Source of the DNA: Marisimplicoccus sp038110465
GTDB taxonomy: Bacteria > Bacteroidota > Bacteroidia > Flavobacteriales > Flavobacteriaceae
Length of the DNA stretch: 64,000 nt
Reading direction: 5' to 3'
Assembly (NCBI GenBank): GCA_038110465.1
Contig: JAYNJU010000003.1
Location: forward strand, 34,906 to 98,905
The translations under genes and the position numbers were made by a program. Under the pieces are notes generated by a model. That model saw only the letters and a list, made by a program, of their open reading frames with translations. It made no database searches and was not told where the DNA came from. This document shows, piece after piece, positions 42,971 through 52,326 of the stretch. Every line of letters starts with the position of its first letter. The first letter of the stretch is position 1.

Positions 42971-44508
42971 TTTTCAAGTTTTTTTAGGAGACTTTTTAGG
43001 GTTAGCTCATTTTCTACTATTGATTTTAATTCTGATAAATCAATTCTTTTTTGTTCCATTGAATCTCTGTCTCTTATGGTAAATGTATCATCTTTTAAAG
43101 TTTGATGATCAATCGTTACACAGTAGGGAGTTCCAATAGCATCTTGTCTTCTATATCTTCTTCCAATAGCATCTTTTTCATCATAAATTAAATCAATTTC
43201 ATGATTAAATTCTTTAATCAGTTTTCTGGTATATTCAGGTAGACCATCTTTCTTTAAGAGAGGTAAAAAGGCTAATTTATTAGGTGCAAGTTGTTTAGGA
43301 ATACTCATTAATATTCTAGAGGTACCGTCTTCTAGAGTCTCTGTTTTTAATGAATTTGATATTATAGCAAGAAACATTCTATCAAGACCAATAGAAGTTT
43401 CAATTACAAATGGAGTATAGTTTGTGTCGGAATCAGGATCATAATATTGAATTTTTTTACCTGATAAATTTTCATGACTTTTAAGATCAAAGTCAGTTCT
43501 TGAATGAATTCCCTCTAATTCTTTAAATCCAAATGGGAATAAATATTCTATATCACATGCTGCATCAGCATAATGAGCAAGTTTATCATGATCATGAAAT
43601 CTAAATGAATTTGAATCAATTCCAAGATTTAAATGCCATTTTAATCTTTTATCTTTCCAAAGTTTAAACCAATCTACTTGAGAACCAGGTTTAATGAAAA
43701 ACTGCATTTCCATTTGTTCAAATTCTCTCATTCTAAAAATAAATTGACGAGCAACAATTTCATTTCTAAAAGCTTTTCCAGTTTGTGCAATACCAAATGG
43801 TATTTTCATTCTTGATGTTTTTTGGATATTTAAATAGTTAAGAAAAATCCCTTGAGCAGTTTCAGGTCTAAGATATAATTCCATACTACTTTCTTCTGAA
43901 GCACCTAATTTTGTGTTAAACATAAGGTTAAACTGTCTTACATCAGTCCAATTTGAAGTTCCAGAAACAGGACACTTAATCTCTAAATCATCAATAATTT
44001 TTTTTATTTCAATTAAATTATCATCTTGAAAAGCTGAAGAAACTCTTGATTTAATTTTTTTTATTGATTCTTTAATCTCTAAAACTTTTGGATTTGTATT
44101 AACAAATTGAATTTCATCAAAATTTTCTTTGAATCTTTTTTGACCGCGAATAATTTCTTTTTGAATTTTTAAGTTTAACTTTTCAATATAATCCTCAATT
44201 AGAACATCTGCTCGATATCTTTTTTTTGAATCTTTATTATCAATTAATGGATCATTAAATGCATCAACATGACCCGAAGCAATCCAAGTTTTAGGATGCA
44301 TAAATATAGCAGAATCAATTCCAACAATATTTTCATTTAACTGAACCATTGACTTCCACCAATACTCTCTAATATTATTTTTTAATAGGGTTCCATTATG
44401 AGCATAATCATAAATTGCATTTAGGCCATCATAAATTTCACTAGATGGAAATATAAAACCATATTCCTTTGAGTGAGAAATAATTTTTTTTAGAGAGTCG
44501 TTATCCAT
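42967..44508 (-). CDS. glyQS: Glycyl-tRNA synthetase, homodimeric type
   Basis: Charges tRNA-Gly with glycine in the cytoplasm. 513 aa, the single-chain class II type rather than the tetrameric bacterial alpha2beta2 form. Class II signatures: motif 2 region FRNEIVARQFIFRMREFEQMEMQFF (split here: FRNEIVARQFIF then RMREFEQMEM, near residues 247-270), motif 3 TSIGLDRMFLAI near 371-382, and an anticodon-binding domain ending in IGRRYRRQDAIGTPYCVTID. The N-terminal GFIFPSSEIYDGLNAIYDYAH is typical of GlyRS. A -7 element lies 10 nt upstream. Confidence 0.97.
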   Translation of the reverse strand: MDNDSLKKIISHSKEYGFIFPSSEIYDGLNAIYDYAHNGTLLKNNIREYWWKSMVQLNENIVGIDSAIFMHPKTWIASGHVDAFNDPLIDNKDSKKRYRADVLIEDYIEKLNLKIQKEIIRGQKRFKENFDEIQFVNTNPKVLEIKESIKKIKSRVSSAFQDDNLIEIKKIIDDLEIKCPVSGTSNWTDVRQFNLMFNTKLGASEESSMELYLRPETAQGIFLNYLNIQKTSRMKIPFGIAQTGKAFRNEIVARQFIFRMREFEQMEMQFFIKPGSQVDWFKLWKDKRLKWHLNLGIDSNSFRFHDHDKLAHYADAACDIEYLFPFGFKELEGIHSRTDFDLKSHENLSGKKIQYYDPDSDTNYTPFVIETSIGLDRMFLAIISNSLKTETLEDGTSRILMSIPKQLAPNKLAFLPLLKKDGLPEYTRKLIKEFNHEIDLIYDEKDAIGRRYRRQDAIGTPYCVTIDHQTLKDDTFTIRDRDSMEQKRIDLSELKSIVENELTLKSLLKKLEN

Positions 44509-44518
44509 CAGTATATTG

Positions 44519-44526
44519 CAAAAATA
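44519..44526 (-). promoter_or_regulatory. -7 promoter element (TATTTTTG) of glyQS-xth
   Basis: Exact TAnnTTTG on the reverse strand, ending 10 nt before the glyQS ATG, in the 66-bp divergent spacer with the Big_5 lipoprotein gene. Confidence 0.45.
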
Positions 44527-44574
44527 GTTCTTTTTACTATTTTAAATACTTTAATTTGTAATTGAATTAGAATT

Positions 44575-46209
44575 ATGAAAAATCTAATCTTTTTTCTATC
44601 CACATTAATTTTAATAAGTGGATGTGCAAAGAGAGGCTCACCCACAGGTGGTCCAAAAGACACTATTCCCCCAGTACTTGTAAATGCAAATCCAAAATTG
44701 AACTCAACCTTTTTTGATTCTGATGAAATAAGATTAACTTTTAATGAATGGGTAAAGCTTGATAAGGTTCAGGATCAATTAATAATCTCTCCACCTTTGG
44801 AAGAGTCATCTTATGAAGTTAAACCATTATCAGGTGTAACCAAAAAAGTATTTTTAAAATTTTTGGATAGCCTAGATTCAGAAACTACATACACAATAAA
44901 TTTTGGTAATAGCATTAAAGATAATAATGAGAATAATCCTTTAACTTTTTTTAGTTACACATTTTCTACAGGAGCAACTATTGATTCTCTTTATGTTAGA
45001 GGTAAAGTTAAAGACGCATTTAATTTAGACACTGACGAATATGTTTCTATCCAACTATACAGGGTTGACACTCTTTATAATGATTCAATAATTTTTAATG
45101 ATCGCCCTACATATATATCTAACACATTAGACTCTGTTACATATCAATTTCAAAATTTAAAAGAAGGTAAATATTTAATTATTGCTTTGAAAGATATTGA
45201 TAATAACTATTTTTTTGATCCATTCAATGATAAAATAGGGTTCATTGATTCTTTAATTACATTACCTAGAGATTCTATTATTGATTTTAAATTATTTAAA
45301 GAAGAGACTGATTTGATTTGGGATAAGCCCTTTTTTATTAATAGTGAAAAAATAGGATTTGGTTATTATGGTAAGTTGGATCTTGATAAAATCAAAATAG
45401 AATCAAACATTCCTGATAGTGTTGAATACTCATTTATTAAAAGTAAGGAAACAGATACCATTAATTTATGGTTATCGAGAAATAGTTTAGATTCTCTTAG
45501 ATTTAATTTGATTGAAATAGATACTACTAAGTTAGTTACTGTCAAATTTGATCGAACAAAAGATTCATTAATTGACTCTCTTCAGATCTCTTCAAAAACA
45601 ACTAGTATAATTCATCCTAAAGAATCTTTTAAACTCTCGTATAATATTCCTTTAAAGAACATTAATGATTCTATGATTTCTATTTTTGATATTGATTCTA
45701 TTGCTGTTCCTTTTTCTTCAAGCTTCGATAATGATAAAGGAGAAATTGAAATTAAGTTTCAAGTTGCACCCTCGGATAAATATGAAGTTTTAATTAAACC
45801 AAATGCAATATTTGATTTAAAAGGAGTGTCTAACGATACACTACAATATAATGTTGTAAGTCAAACACTTGAAGATTATGGTAATATTTTTCTAGATGTA
45901 ATTAGAAACAGTAACTCAAAATTTATTCTTCATTTATTAGACTCAAACAATGATATTATTAGAGAATTTAATAATGTATACCAAAATGACACATATACTT
46001 TTGATCTAATTAGACCAGGTAACTACACTTTTAGATTAATTGAGGATTTGAATGAGAATGATAAGTGGGATACAGGGAATTTTCTAAAAAAAATAGTTCC
46101 TGAGCCTGTGTACTATTATCCGAATCAACTTGAAGTTAGGCCTAATTGGGATCTTAATGAAGTTTTTAATCTAACAATAATAAATTCCGAGAGGGATTCA
46201 ATTAATTAA
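44575..46209 (+). CDS. Exported lipoprotein with N-terminal Ig-like (Big_5) domain
   Basis: 544 aa. Lipobox ISGC (cysteine near residue 17) followed by AKRGSPTGGPKDTIPPVLVNANP, a signature seen in a widespread Bacteroidota lipoprotein family; a Big_5 bacterial Ig-like domain follows (about 30-130: IRLTFNEWVKLDKVQDQLIIS ... TYTINFGNSIKDNNENNP). The rest is beta-rich with a prealbumin-like repeat (YQFQNLKEGKYLIIALKD) and a C-terminal copy (YTFDLIRPGNYTFRLIED). Function unknown, often conserved and single copy. It is followed after 3 nt by the second serine hydrolase. Confidence 0.82.
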   Translation: MKNLIFFLSTLILISGCAKRGSPTGGPKDTIPPVLVNANPKLNSTFFDSDEIRLTFNEWVKLDKVQDQLIISPPLEESSYEVKPLSGVTKKVFLKFLDSLDSETTYTINFGNSIKDNNENNPLTFFSYTFSTGATIDSLYVRGKVKDAFNLDTDEYVSIQLYRVDTLYNDSIIFNDRPTYISNTLDSVTYQFQNLKEGKYLIIALKDIDNNYFFDPFNDKIGFIDSLITLPRDSIIDFKLFKEETDLIWDKPFFINSEKIGFGYYGKLDLDKIKIESNIPDSVEYSFIKSKETDTINLWLSRNSLDSLRFNLIEIDTTKLVTVKFDRTKDSLIDSLQISSKTTSIIHPKESFKLSYNIPLKNINDSMISIFDIDSIAVPFSSSFDNDKGEIEIKFQVAPSDKYEVLIKPNAIFDLKGVSNDTLQYNVVSQTLEDYGNIFLDVIRNSNSKFILHLLDSNNDIIREFNNVYQNDTYTFDLIRPGNYTFRLIEDLNENDKWDTGNFLKKIVPEPVYYYPNQLEVRPNWDLNEVFNLTIINSERDSIN

Positions 46210-46212
46210 ACT

Positions 46213-47376
46213 ATGAGTAGAATCTATTTTATAACATTTTTATTTTTTACTAACATAATTCAAAGTCAAATTAGTTATTTTCCCTCAAAAGATAATTGGG
46301 AATCAAAACCTGCTTCTTTTTATGGATATGACCAAACTAAACTTAATGATGCAATCAATTTTGTAATTGAAAATCAGAACAAAGGAAATAAAGATCTAAG
46401 GATTGAAATCTTAAAAGGTTTTGCATCTGAACCATATCACAGCATACTTGGACCAACAAAAAAGAGAGTTGATTCTAATGGCTTAATACTAAAAGATGGA
46501 TATATTATTGCTTCTTGGGGTGATGTGAAAGAAGTAGATATGACATTTAGTGTTACTAAAAGTTATCTTTCTGCTCTTTCAGGAATTGCAATAGATAAAA
46601 ATTTAATTTTTTCTGAAAAAGATTTTGTTTCACAATATGTATGGGATAAAACATTTGATGGAGAATTTAATAGTAAAATTACTTGGGAGCATCTTTTAAA
46701 TCAGTCGTCTGATTGGAAAGGAAATTTGTGGGGGATAAATGATTGGGAAGACAGACCTGATATTTCAAAAAATATTGACGAATGGAGATCTCAGATTCAA
46801 CAAGAACCTGGAACATCATATAAGTATAATGACGTTAGGGTTAATGTTCTTGCTTATTCTCTTTTACATGTTTTTAGAGAACCTTTACCTAAAGTTTTAA
46901 AAAATTACATTATGGACCCAATTGGGGCAAGTAATAGTTGGAGATGGTACGGTTATGAGAATTCATGGGTAAACATAGATGGTATTATGGTGCAATCTGT
47001 GTCTGGAGGAGGACATAATGGAGGTGGAATTTTTATAAACTCTGAAGACCATGCTAGGTTTGGGCTTCTATATTTAAATAAAGGAATTTGGGATGGTAAA
47101 AGGGTTTTAAGTGAGGATTGGATTTCAAAATCTATTATTCCTTCAAAAACTAATTCTGAATATGGTTATATGTGGTGGTTAAACTCAGAAGGTGGAGAAG
47201 ATTATGCAAAATCTGACTGGAAAGATGTTCCTACAAATGTATTTTATGGAGCTGGATTTGGAGGAAATTATATTGTTGTAATTCCAGACGAAAAAATAGT
47301 TATAGTTGGAAGATGGTTAGGAAGAAACACAATTGGCACTTTTGTTAAAATGGTTCTTGAATCTAAAATAAATTAA
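46213..47376 (+). CDS. Exported serine hydrolase, beta-lactamase family (second copy)
   Basis: 387 aa with a signal peptide (FITFLFFTNIIQS, cleavage before QISYF). Catalytic SxxK is SVTKSYLSAL near residue 116; YKYNDVRVNVLAYSLL near 197 carries the Tyr-Asn motif; VSGGGHNGGGIFI and GAGFGGNYIVVIP occupy the place of the KTG box. The overall family is shared with the 41079 gene but the sequences differ in most positions. Periplasmic esterase or peptidase activity is inferred. It is in one transcription unit with the upstream lipoprotein; the stop overlaps sdhB's by 4 nt. Confidence 0.85.
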   Translation: MSRIYFITFLFFTNIIQSQISYFPSKDNWESKPASFYGYDQTKLNDAINFVIENQNKGNKDLRIEILKGFASEPYHSILGPTKKRVDSNGLILKDGYIIASWGDVKEVDMTFSVTKSYLSALSGIAIDKNLIFSEKDFVSQYVWDKTFDGEFNSKITWEHLLNQSSDWKGNLWGINDWEDRPDISKNIDEWRSQIQQEPGTSYKYNDVRVNVLAYSLLHVFREPLPKVLKNYIMDPIGASNSWRWYGYENSWVNIDGIMVQSVSGGGHNGGGIFINSEDHARFGLLYLNKGIWDGKRVLSEDWISKSIIPSKTNSEYGYMWWLNSEGGEDYAKSDWKDVPTNVFYGAGFGGNYIVVIPDEKIVIVGRWLGRNTIGTFVKMVLESKIN

Positions 47377-48113
47377 AGTTTAGCTTTAAGATATTCTTTA
47401 TTCATTCTAGCAATGTTTTTTATAGAAATGCCTTTAGGGCACTCTACTTCACAAGCTCCAGTATTTGTGCAATTACCAAAACCTTCTTCATCCATCTGTT
47501 TAACCATATTAAGGACTCTTTCTTTTGCCTCAACTTTACCTTGTGGTAAATAAGAAAACTGTGAAACTTTTGCTGAAACAAAAAGCATTGCAGATGCATT
47601 TTTACATGTTGCAACACACGCCCCACAACCAATACAAGTAGCTGCATCAAAAGCATTATCCGCATCTTCTTTTCTAATTGGAATTGTGTTTGCATCTTGA
47701 GTATTCCCAGAGGTGTTAATACTTATATAACCTCCAGAATGTTGGATTCTATCAAATGCACTTCTATCAACTACTAGATCTTTTATAATTGGAAAAGATT
47801 TTGCCCTAAATGGTTCAATGACAATTGAATCTCCATCTTGAAATTTTCTCATATGTAATTGACAAGTAGTTATTCCTGTGTCAGGACCATGAGCTCTTCC
47901 ATTAATAAATAGAGAACAACTTCCGCAAATTCCTTCTCTACAATCATGATCAAATGCAATTGGATCAACCCCCTCTTTGATTAATTTTTCATTTAATACA
48001 TCCATCATTTCAAGAAATGACATATCAGGAGAGATTTCATCAATTTGATAATCTTGAAAATCACCTTTAGAGTTTGAATTTGATTGTCTCCAAATTTTAA
48101 GGTTAAGTCTCAT
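47373..48113 (-). CDS. sdhB: Succinate dehydrogenase iron-sulfur subunit
   Basis: Carries three Fe-S clusters between SdhA flavin and the membrane quinone. 246 aa from ATG 48113 (MRLNLKIWRQ, the standard N-terminus); an ATG 21 nt earlier at 48134 overlaps the S10 gene and is less likely. 2Fe-2S: CREGICGSC followed by C in GITTCQLHM; 4Fe-4S: CIGCGACVATC; last cluster cysteines: CTNTGACEVECPKG. Length suits the Bacteroidota/B-type enzyme with a single cytochrome b subunit. It lies 1 nt after an S10 peptidase gene that separates it from sdhA. Confidence 0.96.
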   Translation of the reverse strand: MRLNLKIWRQSNSNSKGDFQDYQIDEISPDMSFLEMMDVLNEKLIKEGVDPIAFDHDCREGICGSCSLFINGRAHGPDTGITTCQLHMRKFQDGDSIVIEPFRAKSFPIIKDLVVDRSAFDRIQHSGGYISINTSGNTQDANTIPIRKEDADNAFDAATCIGCGACVATCKNASAMLFVSAKVSQFSYLPQGKVEAKERVLNMVKQMDEEGFGNCTNTGACEVECPKGISIKNIARMNKEYLKAKL

Positions 48114-48114
48114 A

Positions 48115-49623
48115 TTAATATTTTGCTGGTTCATTATTAGTGATTGTTTTTAGTATAAAATCTCTAAGATCTTGATTAGATTTTTTAAGATCCTCTCTTC
48201 TTAAATACATCATATGCCCACTTTCATAACCTTTAAAAGTAAACCTGTCTTTTAATTTTCCAGTTGGATCTACTTGCTGAATAGTATACTTAGCTGCTGA
48301 AAATGTTGTAGCTCCATCATAGTAACCTGATTGAATTAAAACATTTAGAAATTGGTTTTCCGCAATAGCTTCTCTAAAGTTTCTTCTAATTCTTATATTA
48401 TCTGAATTCCATGGTCTTACAGATAATTCGCCTCTAGCCCAAGTATTATATTTTATATCAGTATCAAACTTTAAAATCTCTCTGTTATATGCATTTATTG
48501 CAGGAGTAAAAGCATGATCCCATGCACTTAGCTCTGGTGAATATTCAGGTGACACACCTGCATCTCTGCTATCAATCCCTTTATATCTTGAATCTAATCT
48601 TCCGATAGTGAATCCTTCATCTCTTAATAATTCTTTCCAAAAAAAGTTAGTAGAAATATTCAAATTATTATCAATAACCTGATCATATTTAATTCCTGTA
48701 AGACTTTCTATTTTTTTTGCAATCTCATGTTTTTTATCATCTGAAATGAATCCTCCCTTGGCAAGGGATGGAAGTAATTCATTATATGCAAAATCTTCTG
48801 ATATATTAATAAGTTCATCTAAACTTTTGGACTGAAATTCATCATCCAATTTATTATGATACCATGCAGTAGCAGTAAAATAAGGGAAGTCAACTGTTGG
48901 CAGAATAATACCTCCTGATTCATATCTCAATTCGTAATCTGCTGGTGAAACAAGTATAACACCATTTAAGTACATCCACTGGTTTTGTTGAAGCTCATGT
49001 GCAAGACCCATTACTCTAATACCTCCATAGCTTTCTCCAATTATATATTTTGGAGATTTCCACCTTTCATTTCTTGTTACAAATGTGCTTATCCACTCTG
49101 CTAAATACTCCACATCTTGATTAACTCCAAAGAACTTATCTGTAGCTTCCTTTTTACTCATTTCTTTCAAAATTCTAGAGTATCCAATATTAATTGGGTT
49201 AACAAATACAATGTCAGCAACATCTAGAATTGAATATGGGTTAGATTTATAACCATAAGGCTGAATAGGATGACCTTCATCATCAACAATTAAATTGTAA
49301 GGGCCTGTATACCCCATATGCATCCAGATAGATGCAGCTCCAGGTCCACCGTTAAAAGATATAATTAATGGTCTATTAGAAGTATTGTTTATATCAGTTC
49401 TTTTATAAAAAGTATAATGTAATGTTGCAATTACATCACCTTTAACATCCCATATAGGCTGAGTACCAATTTCAGCTGAATAATTAACTTTTTTTTCAAG
49501 AATAGTTGTTGTATGGTTAGTAACTACTTTTAAATCAGCTGGAATTCTTCTGCTTGAGTTTTCATTTTGAGAAAATGAAAATGAGCAAAAAATTATAAGC
49601 AATATTGTTAAAAAATTTCTCAT
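48115..49623 (-). CDS. Exported S10-family serine carboxypeptidase-like protein
   Basis: 502 aa, alpha/beta hydrolase fold. Signal peptide to about residue 18 (SFSFS-QNEN). The S10 signature PLIISFNGGPGAASIWMHMG (split: FNGGPGAAS then IWMHMG) gives the oxyanion hole; the catalytic triad is S in IGESYGGIRVMG (near residue 193), D in IQSGYYDGATTF (near 430) and H in YESGHMMYL (near 480). S10 carboxypeptidases release C-terminal residues from peptides, here presumably in the periplasm. It lies between sdhA and sdhB with spaces of 2 and 1 nt, an unusual interruption of sdhCAB. Confidence 0.9.
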   Translation of the reverse strand: MRNFLTILLIIFCSFSFSQNENSSRRIPADLKVVTNHTTTILEKKVNYSAEIGTQPIWDVKGDVIATLHYTFYKRTDINNTSNRPLIISFNGGPGAASIWMHMGYTGPYNLIVDDEGHPIQPYGYKSNPYSILDVADIVFVNPINIGYSRILKEMSKKEATDKFFGVNQDVEYLAEWISTFVTRNERWKSPKYIIGESYGGIRVMGLAHELQQNQWMYLNGVILVSPADYELRYESGGIILPTVDFPYFTATAWYHNKLDDEFQSKSLDELINISEDFAYNELLPSLAKGGFISDDKKHEIAKKIESLTGIKYDQVIDNNLNISTNFFWKELLRDEGFTIGRLDSRYKGIDSRDAGVSPEYSPELSAWDHAFTPAINAYNREILKFDTDIKYNTWARGELSVRPWNSDNIRIRRNFREAIAENQFLNVLIQSGYYDGATTFSAAKYTIQQVDPTGKLKDRFTFKGYESGHMMYLRREDLKKSNQDLRDFILKTITNNEPAKY

Positions 49624-49625
49624 GA

Positions 49626-51629
49626 TTATTTATATGATCTTGTTTTAATTTCTATTTCTTCATAATTAAGATCTTCTTTATGAAGAATTGGTTTTGAGGG
49701 TGATGAATTATATTCCCATGCAGATACAAACTTAAAGTTTGAGTCATCTCTTATAGCCTCACCATCTTCTGTCTGAAACTCTTCTCTAAAATGGCCGCCA
49801 CATGATTCTTTTCTTTCCAATGCATCTATAGCAAATAACTCTGCTAGCTCTAAAAAGTCTGAAACTCTTACTGCCTTAGCAAGTTGTTCGTTAAACTCAT
49901 TTTTTGATCCGGGAACATTGACATTTTTATGAAAATCATCTCTTAAATCTTGAATTTCTTTAATAGCGATGATTAAATCCTTTTCATTTCTTGACATTCC
50001 ACATTTATTCCACATTATTTTTCCTAGCTTTTTATGGTAAAAATCAACAGAATTTTTTCCTTTATTTGAAATAAGTTTTTCAAGTTGTTGAGAAACTTCA
50101 TTTTCACTTTTATCAAATTCAGGTGACTGAGTAGAAATTTTTCCAGTACTTATTTCATTAGACAAATAATCTCCAATCGTATATGGTAGGACAAAATAAC
50201 CATCAGCTAATCCTTGCATTAGAGCAGAAGCTCCAAGTCTGTTAGCTCCATGATCCGAAAAGTTTGCTTCTCCAATTGCAAAACAACCTGGAATTGTTGT
50301 CATTAAGTTGTAATCAACCCAAACACCTCCCATTGTGTAATGCACTGCAGGATAAATTTTCATTGGTAGCTTGTATGGATCTTCATCTACAATTTTCTCA
50401 TACATCTGAAATAAGTTTCCATACTTTTGTTTGATGACTTCACTTCCTAATTTGTAAACTATATCATGATTAGATGTATCTGACCCATTAATCTTTGCTT
50501 TTTCTTGACCATATCTAATTATTGCATGTGAAAAATCTAAATATACTGCTTCACCGGTTTGATTTACACCATATCCTTTGTCACATCTTTCTTTTGCTGC
50601 TCTAGATGCAATATCTCTTGGAACAAGATTTCCAAAAGCAGGATATCTTCTTTCCAAATAATAGTCTCGATTTTCTTCTGGAATATCAATTGGTGAAAGT
50701 TGACCTTTTCTTATAAGTTCAGCATCAGATTTTTCTTTAGGGACCCAAATTCTACCATCATTTCTAAGAGATTCTGACATTAGGGTTAATTTAGACTGAT
50801 AATCTCCTGAAACAGGAATACAAGTTGGATGTATTTGAGTAAAACAAGGATTTGCAAAAAATGCTCCTTTTTTGTGAATTTTCCATGCAGCTGATACGTT
50901 ACTTCCCATAGCATTTGTGGAAAGGAAAAAGATATTTCCATAGCCTCCAGAAGCAATTACAACCGCATGAGATGAATGTCTTTCTAATTCTCCACTAACT
51001 AAATTTCTAGCAATTATACCCCTTGCTTTTCCGTCAATTACAACAATATCCATCATTTCATGTCTATTAAACATTTCAATTTTTCCTCTAGCAATTTGTC
51101 TATTCATTGCTGAATATGCTCCTAGTAAAAGTTGCTGACCAGTTTGACCTTTAGCATAAAAAGTTCTTGAAACTTGGACACCACCAAAAGATCTATTATC
51201 AAGTAAGCCACCATAATCTCTTGCAAATGGGACACCCTGAGCTACACATTGATCTATTATATTACCTGATACTTCTGAAAGTCTATAAACATTAGCTTCT
51301 CTTGACCTATAATCTCCTCCCTTGATTGTATCATAAAAAAGTCTATAAGTGGAGTCACCATCTCCTTGATAATTTTTAGCAGCATTAATACCACCTTGGG
51401 CTGCAATTGAATGTGCTCTTCTTGGAGAATCTTGGAAACAAAATGATTTTACATTATAGCCAAGTTCAGCAAGAGTTGCTGAGGCTGAAGCACCAGCAAG
51501 ACCTGTTCCAACAACTATTATATCAATATTTCTTTTATTTGAAGGACTTACTAGATTAATCTTTCCTTTGTGATTTGTCCATTTATTTGATAATGGTCCA
51601 TTGGGTATTTTTGAATTTAAACTATTCAT
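49626..51629 (-). CDS. sdhA: Succinate dehydrogenase flavoprotein subunit
   Basis: Oxidises succinate to fumarate with covalently bound FAD. 667 aa. FAD-binding DIIVVGTGLAGASASATLAE near residue 32; the His for covalent flavin in RRAHSIAAQGGINAAKN near 68-84; active-site loop ending IHPTCIPVSGDYQ; HYTMGGVWVDYNLMTTIPGC near 430; and SDHGANRLGASALMQGLADG near 460. Length is typical of the long B-type enzymes of Bacteroidota. It overlaps sdhC by 4 nt; part of sdhC-sdhA-S10-sdhB. Confidence 0.97.
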   Translation of the reverse strand: MNSLNSKIPNGPLSNKWTNHKGKINLVSPSNKRNIDIIVVGTGLAGASASATLAELGYNVKSFCFQDSPRRAHSIAAQGGINAAKNYQGDGDSTYRLFYDTIKGGDYRSREANVYRLSEVSGNIIDQCVAQGVPFARDYGGLLDNRSFGGVQVSRTFYAKGQTGQQLLLGAYSAMNRQIARGKIEMFNRHEMMDIVVIDGKARGIIARNLVSGELERHSSHAVVIASGGYGNIFFLSTNAMGSNVSAAWKIHKKGAFFANPCFTQIHPTCIPVSGDYQSKLTLMSESLRNDGRIWVPKEKSDAELIRKGQLSPIDIPEENRDYYLERRYPAFGNLVPRDIASRAAKERCDKGYGVNQTGEAVYLDFSHAIIRYGQEKAKINGSDTSNHDIVYKLGSEVIKQKYGNLFQMYEKIVDEDPYKLPMKIYPAVHYTMGGVWVDYNLMTTIPGCFAIGEANFSDHGANRLGASALMQGLADGYFVLPYTIGDYLSNEISTGKISTQSPEFDKSENEVSQQLEKLISNKGKNSVDFYHKKLGKIMWNKCGMSRNEKDLIIAIKEIQDLRDDFHKNVNVPGSKNEFNEQLAKAVRVSDFLELAELFAIDALERKESCGGHFREEFQTEDGEAIRDDSNFKFVSAWEYNSSPSKPILHKEDLNYEEIEIKTRSYK

Positions 51630-52282
51630 GAACTAAGATTATGGAAAACTGCAATAAATATAAATCCTGCAGGAATTAATATTGAAAATAAAAATGTTAC
51701 TTTTTGAATCAAGCCATAATATTTTGAATCTACACCAATAGTTTTAAATGAAGAGCTAAAACCATGTAAAAGATGTAGAGCTAGAAAAACAAAAGAAAAT
51801 GAATAAATAATTGTCTTAAAAGGGCTCTCAAATTTATGCACAAGCTCATCATAATACCTATTGGGGTCTTCAGGTAAAAATTCTACATATTTATAATTCA
51901 TTTCTGGAATCCAAAAGTCTATAAAATGAATTACTAAGAAGACTAAAATAACACCTCCACTAAAAATCATATTTCTTGATATCCATGAAGAGTTTGAGTT
52001 TCCTGAATAACTCTTATAATTTTTTGCTCTTGAATTTGAGTTTAAAATTTCTAAATAAAAACCCATTAAAAAATGGAATATTACTCCAAAAATCAAGATT
52101 GGCTGAAGTACAAACTGAACTAAAGGATTAGTTCCCATAAAGTGAGAAAGTAAATTAAATAAATCTTCACTAATTACAGAAGTAACATTTATAAGAAAAT
52201 GCTGTGTTAAAAAAACAACAAGAAAAAGGCCTGAAAGAGCCATCAATATTTTTCTTCCTATTGAGGAGTCTATAAGCTTCAT
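51626..52282 (-). CDS. sdhC: Succinate dehydrogenase cytochrome b558 subunit
   Basis: Membrane anchor with two haem b, passing electrons to menaquinone. 218 aa with five hydrophobic helices; histidines in FLTQHFLIN (near 27), ILIFGVIFHFLMGFY (near 68), VFLVIHFIDFW (near 121), and LALHLLHGFSSSFKTIG (near 169) fit the conserved axial ligands of the single-subunit type. SSIGRKILMALSGLFLVVF at the N-terminus is characteristic. First gene of the operon; a -7 element lies 16 nt upstream. Confidence 0.94.
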   Translation of the reverse strand: MKLIDSSIGRKILMALSGLFLVVFLTQHFLINVTSVISEDLFNLLSHFMGTNPLVQFVLQPILIFGVIFHFLMGFYLEILNSNSRAKNYKSYSGNSNSSWISRNMIFSGGVILVFLVIHFIDFWIPEMNYKYVEFLPEDPNRYYDELVHKFESPFKTIIYSFSFVFLALHLLHGFSSSFKTIGVDSKYYGLIQKVTFLFSILIPAGFIFIAVFHNLSS

Positions 52283-52298
52283 ATGCTTTAATTCAATA

Positions 52299-52306
52299 CA
52301 AAATTA
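52299..52306 (-). promoter_or_regulatory. -7 promoter element (TAATTTTG) of the sdh operon
   Basis: Exact TAnnTTTG on the reverse strand, ending 16 nt before the sdhC ATG and overlapping the 44-bp spacer after the VPS10-like gene. Confidence 0.4.
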
Positions 52307-52326
52307 ATGCATAAAGGTTTAAATTA

